Origin: Vibrio mexicanus
Lineage (GTDB): Bacteria; Pseudomonadota; Gammaproteobacteria; Enterobacterales; Vibrionaceae
Reading direction: 5' to 3'
Length of the DNA: 32,562 nucleotides
Assembly (NCBI RefSeq): GCF_001012815.1
Contig: NZ_JYJP01000030.1
Location: 1-32,562 of the forward strand
Positions 25,597 to 32,562 of this stretch are shown in pieces. The first letter of the stretch is position 1. Each line of letters begins with the position of its first letter. The position numbers and the translations under genes are program-made. Under the pieces are notes generated by a model. It saw only the letters and a program-made list of their open reading frames with translations. It searched no databases and was not told the DNA's origin.

Positions 25597-25936
25597 CCCC
25601 TACAGCTTTCACAGTGTACAGTCAACAAATTAACTTCCCTGAATCAAGTACAATATCGCCCTAGAATGTAACCAACCTAACTAGAACATCTTATCATTCA
25701 AAACTTAAAAGCTAACAATTCAAGGCATATAGACAAGGCTACTTGATAAATTGACGAATCATCAGAATGTTTAGTGCATTTGACCAATACTATGCCTAGC
25801 TTAGCAATAGCGTACCTGTCACACCAATACCTAGTTCAATGAAAAATTTTGATGAAAGACCATGAGTCTGTCTAACAATTTGATCACTGCTTTAGCCAAT
25901 ATAAACAGCACCTAGACCTCTCTAGGCGCTATAAGT
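25597..25936. other. Intergenic region between csx16 and the integrase module
   Basis: There are 340 nt of AT-rich sequence with no gene I can support and no tRNA. An attachment site for the integrase may lie here, since the small gene of the integrase module ends at 25937, but no repeated core is visible within the window. Confidence 0.4.
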
Positions 25937-26251
25937 TTAATGATATGTTGGAGGGAGTTCGATTTGGTTAAAACTCAACTGAAGCTTTTCCATAATTTCA
26001 TCTGGCTCGAATTTGAGCTTTTTGCTTCGACAAAAGATAAGAATTTGCATCATCGAGTTTACCAACTTACGAATATACAAACGGTCCGTAGGACGGTTCA
26101 TTCGTACCAAATGTCCCCCGACTCGCTTGGTGCATGGCTCACGAAGATCAAATAATTCATCTAGTGTAAGGTTGAAGAACCGTTCCTGATGAATAATCGA
26201 CAAGCACACACTGGCGCAGTGTACCGTTAACACATCCACTTTCATTATCAT
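25937..26251 (-). CDS. Small protein downstream of integrase
   Basis: This 104-aa protein starts at ATG 26251 (a second ATG at 26245 is in frame). Its start overlaps the restored integrase stop as ATGA, and GGAGG lies just upstream in the end of the integrase gene. This coupling supports it as real. The chain is basic and helical (IYIRKLVNSMMQILIFC) with no motif I recognise. It may assist recombination or be a cargo gene of the element. Confidence 0.45.
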   Translation of the reverse strand: MIMKVDVLTVHCASVCLSIIHQERFFNLTLDELFDLREPCTKRVGGHLVRMNRPTDRLYIRKLVNSMMQILIFCRSKKLKFEPDEIMEKLQLSFNQIELPPTYH

Positions 26252-27469
26252 GCTTGACCTCCTTTATGTTGGTCTTGAGCTTTAGACAACAGCTTTTCAA
26301 ACGCACTGCCATCTTGACGAGTGAGATTCGGAACAAAGCGACTTGTAGATTTCAAACAACATCTTGGTGGTGCTGTGCCCCATCTGTTTCGCTATCCACT
26401 CTGGAGCCTCCCCTGCCGCGAGCCATAATGTTGCTGCGGTGTGACGTGTTTCATACGGACGGCGATAATCCATCCCAATTTCCTCTAACGTCGGCTTCCA
26501 GATGCGCTCTCTAAGGTTCGTTTTATCAACCGGGTTCCCTTCAGCATTGGCGAAAACATACTCACCACGCCCAGTCACATCATATTGTTCACGCAAAGCT
26601 TTGAGCACCATACTCGACATATCAATGTCTCTCGCTGACCCGATAGTTTTCACCGTTTGAGTCCGGCGGTTTACGTAGGTCTCTCGAACGCTGATTTTCT
26701 GCAACTCAAAATCGACATACTTCCATTTAAGCCCATCAATTTCAGACGTTCTCATACCAGTAAAGAATCGAACAATAAAATAGTTTCGGTATTCTTCGCG
26801 AACGGCATCAATAAACGTCATCACCTCTTGTAAACTAAAAGGGTGGACATCACGCTTTTCAATTCTAAGTCGTTTAATGTTTTCAAAGCTCGAGCGAAAC
26901 CCATATCGGTCTGCAGCTTCATTTAGAATCATGCGAAGTGGCGTCATCACATGATTTACAAAGTCGGCAGACAACTGCTTACCATCTTTGGGTTGCATCA
27001 AGCGTGCACGGTATTTCAAGATGTCAGGGCGAGTGATTTTATCCACCTCAACCTCACCAAATTCTGGTATTAGATAGTTATGAAGGTAAATCTTCATACT
27101 GTCTTTGTAGCTTTCTTTCCAACGCACTTCGTTTTCGTGGTACCACTCAATCGCAAAGTCGGAAAAAGGTATGGTGCTGATACCCTGTATCTCTTGATTT
27201 GCTGACTTGTAACTGCCCAGCATCGCATCCTTCTTTTTCTGGGCAGCGATATCGTCTTTTATGAACTTCTTCGAACGTGGTGACTCAGGAAAGTACTCGC
27301 TATAAACAAAGCAGCCTAAACGAATATCGGCATCGATTTGTTTGAGTAATCGATTGAGTTTGCGTTCATTCGCTGGTGTATCCGCTAATAACGTCTGCTC
27401 ACGGCAACGAACACCTTTGTAACGAAAGTCGATGTAAAGCTTTCCACTTCTAGAGTTGAGACTAGCCAT
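26248..27469 (-). CDS. int: Tyrosine recombinase (phage-type integrase), frame interrupted at the C-terminus
   Basis: The N-terminal region (about 1-70, SRSGKLYIDFRYKGVRCREQ) resembles the DUF3596 arm-binding domain. A SAM-like core-binding domain follows (about 110-200). The catalytic domain shows FTGMRTSEIDGLKW (first Arg), YETRHTAATLW (second Arg/His box), MGHSTTKMLFEIY (His and tyrosine). As given, the frame runs off to 26297. Removing one T of TT 26343-26344 gives IYSRFVPNLTRQDGSAFEKLL and a stop at 26248, overlapping the next gene. The restored protein is about 406 aa. It overlaps the excisionase-like gene by 8 nt. Confidence 0.85.
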
Positions 27470-27698
27470 GACAAATTCTCCCTGACGCCATTGGGATATA
27501 GTGCATATTTCTCGTTGCAGATTGGTACAAATCCGCTTCTATGGCTTCCCAAATGTAAAGAATTTTTCTACCATTGAAGGGTCGGATGTAGTGCTTACCT
27601 TCGATGAATATAGAGTCTCGCAGTGACGAATTAATGTAGTTGGCGCTAAATTTGATACGCTCTGCGAGTTCTCTAGCCGTTAAGAGGGTTTGGTCCAT
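27462..27698 (-). CDS. Small excisionase/AlpA-like DNA-binding protein
   Basis: This 78-aa protein starts at ATG 27698 preceded by AGGAGG at good distance. A longer open frame upstream runs through the operator repeats and is unlikely. The sequence LLTARELAERIKFSANYINSSLRD followed by GKHYIRPFNGRKILYIWEAIE is a winged-helix pattern typical of excisionases and AlpA-like regulators. It precedes and overlaps the integrase gene, the usual place for a recombination directionality factor. Confidence 0.65.
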   Translation of the reverse strand: MDQTLLTARELAERIKFSANYINSSLRDSIFIEGKHYIRPFNGRKILYIWEAIEADLYQSATRNMHYIPMASGRICHG

Positions 27699-27711
27699 GC
27701 GACCTCCTTTT

Positions 27712-27769
27712 GTCCCCTGACAAGATACACTATTCACTTTAGTTCATCATCGTCCCCTGTCAAGATACA
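27712..27769. repeat. Direct repeats, candidate operators of the integrase module
   Basis: GTCCCCTGACAAGATACA (27712-27729) and GTCCCCTGTCAAGATACA (27752-27769) differ at one base and lie 40 nt apart, start to start. They flank the divergent start region of the excisionase-like gene and the XRE regulator, so binding sites of that regulator or of the excisionase are likely. Confidence 0.65.
27736..27763 (-). promoter_or_regulatory. Candidate promoter of the excisionase-integrase operon
   Basis: On the minus strand TTGACA (27763-27758) and TAAAGT (27741-27736) are 16 nt apart. The -35 box lies inside the second direct repeat, so a protein bound there would repress. Confidence 0.4.
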
Positions 27770-27783
27770 AATGGTGCATAATT

Positions 27784-28009
27784 TTGACGATCCGTTATAA
27801 GCTTAAAGAGCTCATTGAATTAAAAGAAAAAGTTGAAGAAAAAAAAAATCTCTCAGGCAGCAATTGCTAGAGAGATTGGAGTTCAAAGGTCTGCGATAAA
27901 TAAGCTGGTGACAAGCAAGGACTATGTAACAACGACAACTACACTGAATGCTTTATGTGCCTATTTTGACTGTAAAATTGAAGATCTAATCGAGTATGTA
28001 CCTGATTAG
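27784..28009 (+). CDS. XRE-family regulator, frame interrupted
   Basis: A likely TTG start at 27784 opens TIRYKLKELIELKEKVEEKK. The frame is then lost in the A10 run 27839-27848. Removing one A gives ISQAAIAREIGVQRSAINKLV, a helix-turn-helix, and TLNALCAYFDCKIEDLIEYVPD to TAG 28007-28009. The restored protein is about 74 aa and matches small Cro/CI-type regulators that begin with TIRYKLKEL and end in DLxEYVPD. It is divergent from the excisionase-integrase operon across the direct repeats and probably represses it. Confidence 0.68.
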
Positions 28010-28153
28010 GGAGTGACCTATTCTGAAAAAGCTACTCATCAAAGTATCGTCCTATCTTAATTGTCACCGCACTATCCTATAGACAAAATGCTAGAGAATC
28101 GCTTGGTGATCACACCGTCAGTCATAACGAACTGTAACGCCCATGGACAGAAG

Positions 28154-28179
28154 TGAGCTAGAACCTTGACTCTAGCTCA
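28154..28179. terminator. Hairpin downstream of the helicase gene
   Basis: TGAGCTAGA (28154-28162) and TCTAGCTCA (28171-28179) give a perfect 9-bp stem with an 8-nt loop. It lies 30 nt past the stop of the minus-strand helicase gene and also downstream of the XRE gene, so it may terminate both. No T run. Confidence 0.5.
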
Positions 28180-28208
28180 GCCTATTAGACTTAAAAAATG
28201 ACCTCTAA

Positions 28209-30059
28209 CTAAATCAGTATGATTTCATCTTCATCAAACCATTCAGCATCAATAGCACGATTCTTGACTGCTAAAGGCTCTTGTGAGTAAGCAACAACAG
28301 CAAGGCTCTTCTCCGCCCTACTGCATATTACATAGAACAGCCGTCTGGTTCTGGATAAGACGGAGTCTATACCATTCGCCTCATTTTTCTTATCTGTAGC
28401 CGACAGATTTTCAGCGCCAAAGAGCTTCTCATACTTGAAAAGAAAGCCGTTTGAGTCTTTGTCATCTATTACTGCCAAAATGCGATCAAATTCCAACCCT
28501 TTAACTCCCTGATGAGTAGTAAAACCTAGCTCGTCGGCCACATATTTTGCATAGTTTTCAACGTGACTCAGTCTTGCATCAAGTGCTGTATCCCAAGCTT
28601 TTTGGATGGAAGGTGACTCAACGCCCTCTACGAGATCTGCGATACCTTCCAGTAAAAGGTCGTTCAAGATATCGGGGATTTCTAATAGTTGACTCTTCTC
28701 TATTAATGACAATAATTCTCTGAGGCTAATGTCATTTTTCAGCAAAGCTCTAACCTTACTCACTGCATCTTCCACAGAAGCTAATAGCGCTATCGGATCT
28801 GCAAGGAAGTCTTTATTCTCTCCTCCTATCAAATGAGAATGTTTCTTAATAATTCTCATAACTTCAAAGTCATTTTCTTTACGAATCGCATTAGCCAAAG
28901 GTAAAACCTGATGAGTACAAAATTTAAATGTTGAACTCGTTCCGTTTAGTAATGAATCTCTAAGGCTATCCTCCGCTGACAATGGAGTGAAAAACTCGTC
29001 AAACTCTCCTCTACGAGCTGCCATGGCATGTTCAAGCGTTAACGTTTTTACCTGACTAACATCTTTCCCATTCTCATCATCAGTTATCGTCTTCATCTGC
29101 TCTCTTATACGAGCCTCAACTTCTGATTTATTTTCATTGGGTGTCTGGGCAATAAATAAACGAACAAGACCTTCTTCTGCATCTGGCTTTGCAGTTTGTT
29201 GTTTACCATCATCCTCATGCCTAATTTTATTAATCAGCTTGATAACCCTTTTGGGGCTCCGAAAGTTGATTTTCTTTTCGGGTGTTTTCCAGTTCTCAGG
29301 TAGACTTGTCGCTAAGTCTTCTTTACCTCCGCTATAAATTCTCTGCATAAGGTCACCAAAAAGACCTAATGAAAAGCAGCCTGAATTATTTTTCTGGGTC
29401 TGTATAAATGCATCCATCAGACCTTTATTTGTATCCTGACTCTCGTCAATCAGTAGTATAGGGAACTTGTTAACTAACACTTTTTGGAACAGTGGCTGTT
29501 CAGTTAAAAATTCAGTGGCAATTTTGATTACCTCTGCATGTGTCAAAGACCCTGTAGTCAACCGTGTGCTAGTTGGGCTGTATGTAAAATTCTGTACTAT
29601 ATCGAGTTTTTCTAACCGTTTTAATTTTGAATCTCTACTTCGAGCGTTCTTTACTGCCGTCTTACCAGATTTGTCTTTTGCTTTATAAATTTTTGCTTGT
29701 AAATCATCAATACTTACCTTGAGGTCGGCTTCCAACCATATTTTTATATCGCTCGTAAATGGCTGAATTAACTCCCAAACAAAGCTGTGTATGGTAGAGA
29801 CAGCAAATATTGGATCGTATTGAAGGCGATGCTTAATTTCTTCACAAGCAGCATTAGTGTAGGTGATAACGGCAATGCGCTGTCCTGCTTTTATAAACCT
29901 ATGAAGGTCATTGTCACGTACTGCCTGAAGAACATTTACAAGAGTTCTGGTTTTACCCGATCCAGCTCCAGCAAATAGTAAAAAACTAGTAGGGTTGTCA
30001 ATGTTTAGATATTGATAAATCTCTTTATCAACCTCTTGAAGACTATGAGTATCTACCAT
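28209..30059 (-). CDS. gajB: UvrD/Rep-type helicase, GajB-like
   Basis: The start at 30059 is preferred over 30092 because GGAGGAG lies 7 nt before it, and the gene then begins 1 nt after the nuclease stop. The 616-aa chain has Walker A GAGSGKT (31-37), motif Ia AVITYTNAACEEIKHRL, DESQ (205-208, superfamily 1 motif II), a motif III/IV region around NFRSPKRVIKLINKI, GVKGLEFDRILAV and RRLFYVICSRAEKSL (motif VI). In Gabija systems this helicase works with an OLD-type nuclease on phage DNA. The length exceeds that of the B. cereus GajB (about 500 aa). The frame is intact. Confidence 0.75.
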   Translation of the reverse strand: MVDTHSLQEVDKEIYQYLNIDNPTSFLLFAGAGSGKTRTLVNVLQAVRDNDLHRFIKAGQRIAVITYTNAACEEIKHRLQYDPIFAVSTIHSFVWELIQPFTSDIKIWLEADLKVSIDDLQAKIYKAKDKSGKTAVKNARSRDSKLKRLEKLDIVQNFTYSPTSTRLTTGSLTHAEVIKIATEFLTEQPLFQKVLVNKFPILLIDESQDTNKGLMDAFIQTQKNNSGCFSLGLFGDLMQRIYSGGKEDLATSLPENWKTPEKKINFRSPKRVIKLINKIRHEDDGKQQTAKPDAEEGLVRLFIAQTPNENKSEVEARIREQMKTITDDENGKDVSQVKTLTLEHAMAARRGEFDEFFTPLSAEDSLRDSLLNGTSSTFKFCTHQVLPLANAIRKENDFEVMRIIKKHSHLIGGENKDFLADPIALLASVEDAVSKVRALLKNDISLRELLSLIEKSQLLEIPDILNDLLLEGIADLVEGVESPSIQKAWDTALDARLSHVENYAKYVADELGFTTHQGVKGLEFDRILAVIDDKDSNGFLFKYEKLFGAENLSATDKKNEANGIDSVLSRTRRLFYVICSRAEKSLAVVAYSQEPLAVKNRAIDAEWFDEDEIILI

Positions 30060-30060
30060 A

Positions 30061-32294
30061 TCAGAACTCCTCCAAGGCTTCGGGTTCTTCAACCTCTTCA
30101 GGTTCTGCTAAGACAAATTCTTGGTCAGTATTGCTCAGCTCCTTTTTCAACCACTGAAGCCCTTCATCAATATAGGTTGGAACTTTTAGCTTTTTAGGAT
30201 CAACATCATACAAAAGATCCAATGCCATCTTCGCCTTTTCACCATCTAAGGCTTTATATAGAGCAGTCGCACATTCTTCCAAAGAAGCCTTCATCGTCGC
30301 TTCGTGCATCTTTTTGACCATCCCAGTTGAGCTAGTCAAGTCTCGAAATAGTTGAATGTTACTGAGTGCTATTGCATCCTCAAACGTGTATGGAATCGCT
30401 TCCTCTTCTTTACCACCTGTATGATATTTGATCATAAAACCATATTGATATGCAGCTCTGACATTACCTTTAACTTTCTTATCATTTGAAAGATCCAGTA
30501 CGTCATCCAGACTTAAGTCTTTCAGTTCAAACCACTCCCTAAGCGTATCACTGCCATACTTATAATCATTATTTCTTGCAGGCTGAACCTTCTTGCCATC
30601 CACGCCCTTCGCATCTGTATCGGTAATCACCAAAGTAGGTAAGGCTAGAGTATCGATTAGTGGTTTCAAACGTTGAGCGTGCGCACCACCAACCTCTAGT
30701 ATTGATAAATAGCTACTTCGTAGCTCAGGATAATTATAATTAATGAAATGCGGTAATAGCATTCGCTCTGCTGCACCTTCAACCAGAATGATGCCATTTG
30801 CAAAGAAAAGATCGCAGTGGGTAGTCTTGAGGTAACGCGAAACAAACTTCTGAGTGTTAAGAGTCTGTTCGTCTTCAGTTGCCTTTTTCTTACCACTTCC
30901 AAAAACTGAAGATAAATCGACAACCTCAGCCTCAGGCACATCAGAGATACTAACTGCGGCTTTGCGTTTGAAATAGCGTAATTTCTCGAATCCAGCTTCA
31001 TGAGCTATGTAGCTTGAATGGGTACTAAGAACCATCTGCGTAGTAAATTGTTCATCGATATCTTTCCTAAGAACTTCATAGGCTTTGCGTATAAATACTT
31101 GTTGAACCTGAGCGTGCAGGTGAGCTTCAGGTTCTTCAACCAATACCAAATGGATGGGTTCTATTGCAACATCATTTGCAGTTCTTCTTTTTTGAGCTTT
31201 TCCTATTCGTTGCCACCGATCTCTGAACGTAATCAACTTGAACACAATATGAATAAGGTTTTTGTATCCTAGTCCGTTATATTGCTCTGGTAAGGAGAAC
31301 GTGTGATTATTAAAACCTTGCTTTTGAATATCAAATATCACGGCAGCATCATGCTCCAACCCTTTAATCGGATTAACGCGACTCGATAGTTTAACATCAG
31401 GATCATTGAATCCTGGGTAACCAAGAGCTTGTATTTCGCCCAATGCTCCCTTAAACGACTTGTCTAATTTCTTATCAAACTCTTCCTGAGCTTCCTCAAT
31501 TGCTTTCAGTGCAGGAAGATCTTCGTCATCAGGTAAATCAGTAGGGTTTAGATGGCGAATGTAGTATTCCTGCAACTGGCTAGACAGGGTAATGCCTGTA
31601 TTCACTTGCTCACTATTAGGATCTGTGAATCCGCGCTGTGCTTCTATAGTGTCAACTTTAAACAAACCGTTAAAAGGATCGTTCTCTAGTGGAGTGGCTT
31701 CCTTTGGCAAATCTTGAGTAGTAGAGATTTTTTTAGGGTCTAAGATGTAAGCTCTGATAACAAAGGAATCAGACAATTTTCTATTGAGATAATCTTTCAA
31801 GTCCCGAGGCCAAAAAGATAGCTTTGTCTCGTCGGTTCGCAATTCATCTATAGCTCTGAAATCTTGTAAAAAGTTCTCTCTAAGCTTTTCAATATCTTTG
31901 GGTTCATATGTTAGTCTGATCCCCAGAGCTCGCCCTTCCATTTAAGCGTTGGAATTAAATGTGCCACTCTGTGGACATCTTCAACACCAGCATCAAGCCA
32001 AACGTCAAGTGAAGGGCAGTACGGAATCCAATCGCTTATATCTTGCCCGTTTAACTCTTTTGGGTCGGTACTAAGCTAAGATTCTGCGTATTGATTTAAA
32101 GCTGACCAGTTACTTAAGGTAAAGTCAGTAACTGTAATCTTCCGTGACTTGTCGAGAAAGCATATAAGAGCATCTGTAGCTGAAGTTTTGCCGCTATTGT
32201 TTGCACCGACTAGCAGAGTTTCATTATCTGACAGGTTAACCCTACAGTTCTTTAGTTTTCGAAAGTTTTGGATTTGTACAAAATTAATCTTCAT
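30061..32294 (-). pseudogene. gajA: OLD-family ATPase/TOPRIM nuclease, GajA-like, interrupted
   Basis: The gene opens at 32294 with an ABC ATPase: MKINFVQIQNFRKLKN and Walker A GANNSGKTS (30-38). An in-frame TAG (32078-32076) follows NQYAES, where the family usually has Trp. Translation past it continues with LDVWLDAGVEDVHRVAHLIP, then one base is missing near 31936-31937 (TLKWKG to RALGIRLTYEP). The remainder has LVEEPEAHLHAQ (Walker B), a TOPRIM domain with ILVEGAAERMLLPHF and LVITDTDAKG. Restored length is about 744 aa, longer than the typical GajA. The missing base may be a read error. The stop needs a second, independent change. As given, only the ATP-binding-loop fragment and the rest would be made separately. 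Confidence 0.72.
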
Positions 32295-32351
32295 CCTTTA
32301 GCCTAGCCTTGGTAGCCATCAATTGAACTAGAGAATAATATGAAACCGATC

Positions 32352-32379
32352 ATAATAGTTTGATAGTTCACTCAATCAA
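32352..32379 (-). promoter_or_regulatory. Candidate promoter of the nuclease-helicase operon
   Basis: On the minus strand TTGATT (32379-32374) and TATTAT (32357-32352) are separated by 16 nt, 58 nt before ATG 32294. Good sigma-70 match by eye. Confidence 0.45.
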
Positions 32380-32562
32380 GTAAAAAAAGCTTGAAAATTA
32401 ACTGATTGGCAAGTTTTCAGGTTTGAACTATTCACATTAGTTTTTTCTCGTAAAACTCTGACAGAATAAAAAATATTAACTTGTCTCGCTGACGCGTAAT
32501 GGGGCATTTTTGATTTTGACTGATTTGTGCTACAGGTTGTTGCACAATTGGGAAACGGCTTG
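32380..32562. other. End of window, no gene seen
   Basis: This stretch is AT-rich upstream sequence of the defence operon. No open frame or RNA gene that I can support. Confidence 0.5.

Noticed and set aside
28010..28153. A possible small RNA or extra gene between the XRE gene and the terminator hairpin.
   Set aside because: No promoter, structure or open frame with a ribosome site was convincing.

Overview
The window most likely comes from a Vibrio or a close gammaproteobacterial relative. The evidence is the moderate GC content, a Csx16 protein of the family first named after a Vibrio vulnificus locus (VVA1548), and an RT-Cas1 with two Cas2 proteins and III-D-type effector genes, as described (from memory) in V. 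vulnificus. Nothing here fixes the species.

Layout. (1) 79-6205: an envelope gene cluster with an outer-membrane barrel, several lipoproteins and exported proteins of unknown role. (2) 6261-25596: a complete type III (III-D-like) CRISPR-Cas locus bracketed by two arrays. The arrays carry nearly the same 35-nt repeat in opposite orientation, have related leaders facing inward, and are transcribed outward. Between them are an eight-gene effector operon (cas10, cas7, csx10, a double cas7, a small protein, a large cas7-like RAMP, cas6, a Card1/Can2-like nuclease), a convergent two-gene CARF operon (NE0113-family CARF protein and a membrane CARF protein), and a rightward module. That module is a Csx16-like/membrane/CARF fusion, RT-Cas1, two cas2 genes, array 2 and csx16. 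(3) 25937-28009: an integrase module with a small ORF, a tyrosine recombinase, an excisionase-like protein and a divergent XRE regulator over repeated operators. (4) 28209-32294: a Gabija-like defence pair (UvrD-type helicase and OLD-type ATPase/TOPRIM nuclease). The nuclease gene is interrupted.

How it fits together. RT-Cas1 and Cas2 should add spacers, possibly from RNA. Cas6 processes the array transcripts, and Cas10, the Cas7 proteins and Csx10 form the RNA-guided complex. Cas10 starts directly at the palm domain with no HD nuclease but keeps GGDD, so output should run through cyclic oligoadenylate (cOA). Four CARF or Csx16-bearing proteins plus a free Csx16 are ready to sense or degrade it. 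The most unusual protein is the 418-aa product of 20154-21410, which joins a Csx16-like domain, two membrane helices and a CARF-like domain.

Caution. Eleven genes or gene segments need a single-base insertion or deletion to read through, almost all in short homopolymers, and they fall in all functional blocks. The simplest reading is base-calling or assembly error. I give corrected gene extents and mark each indel. Raw reads would decide this.
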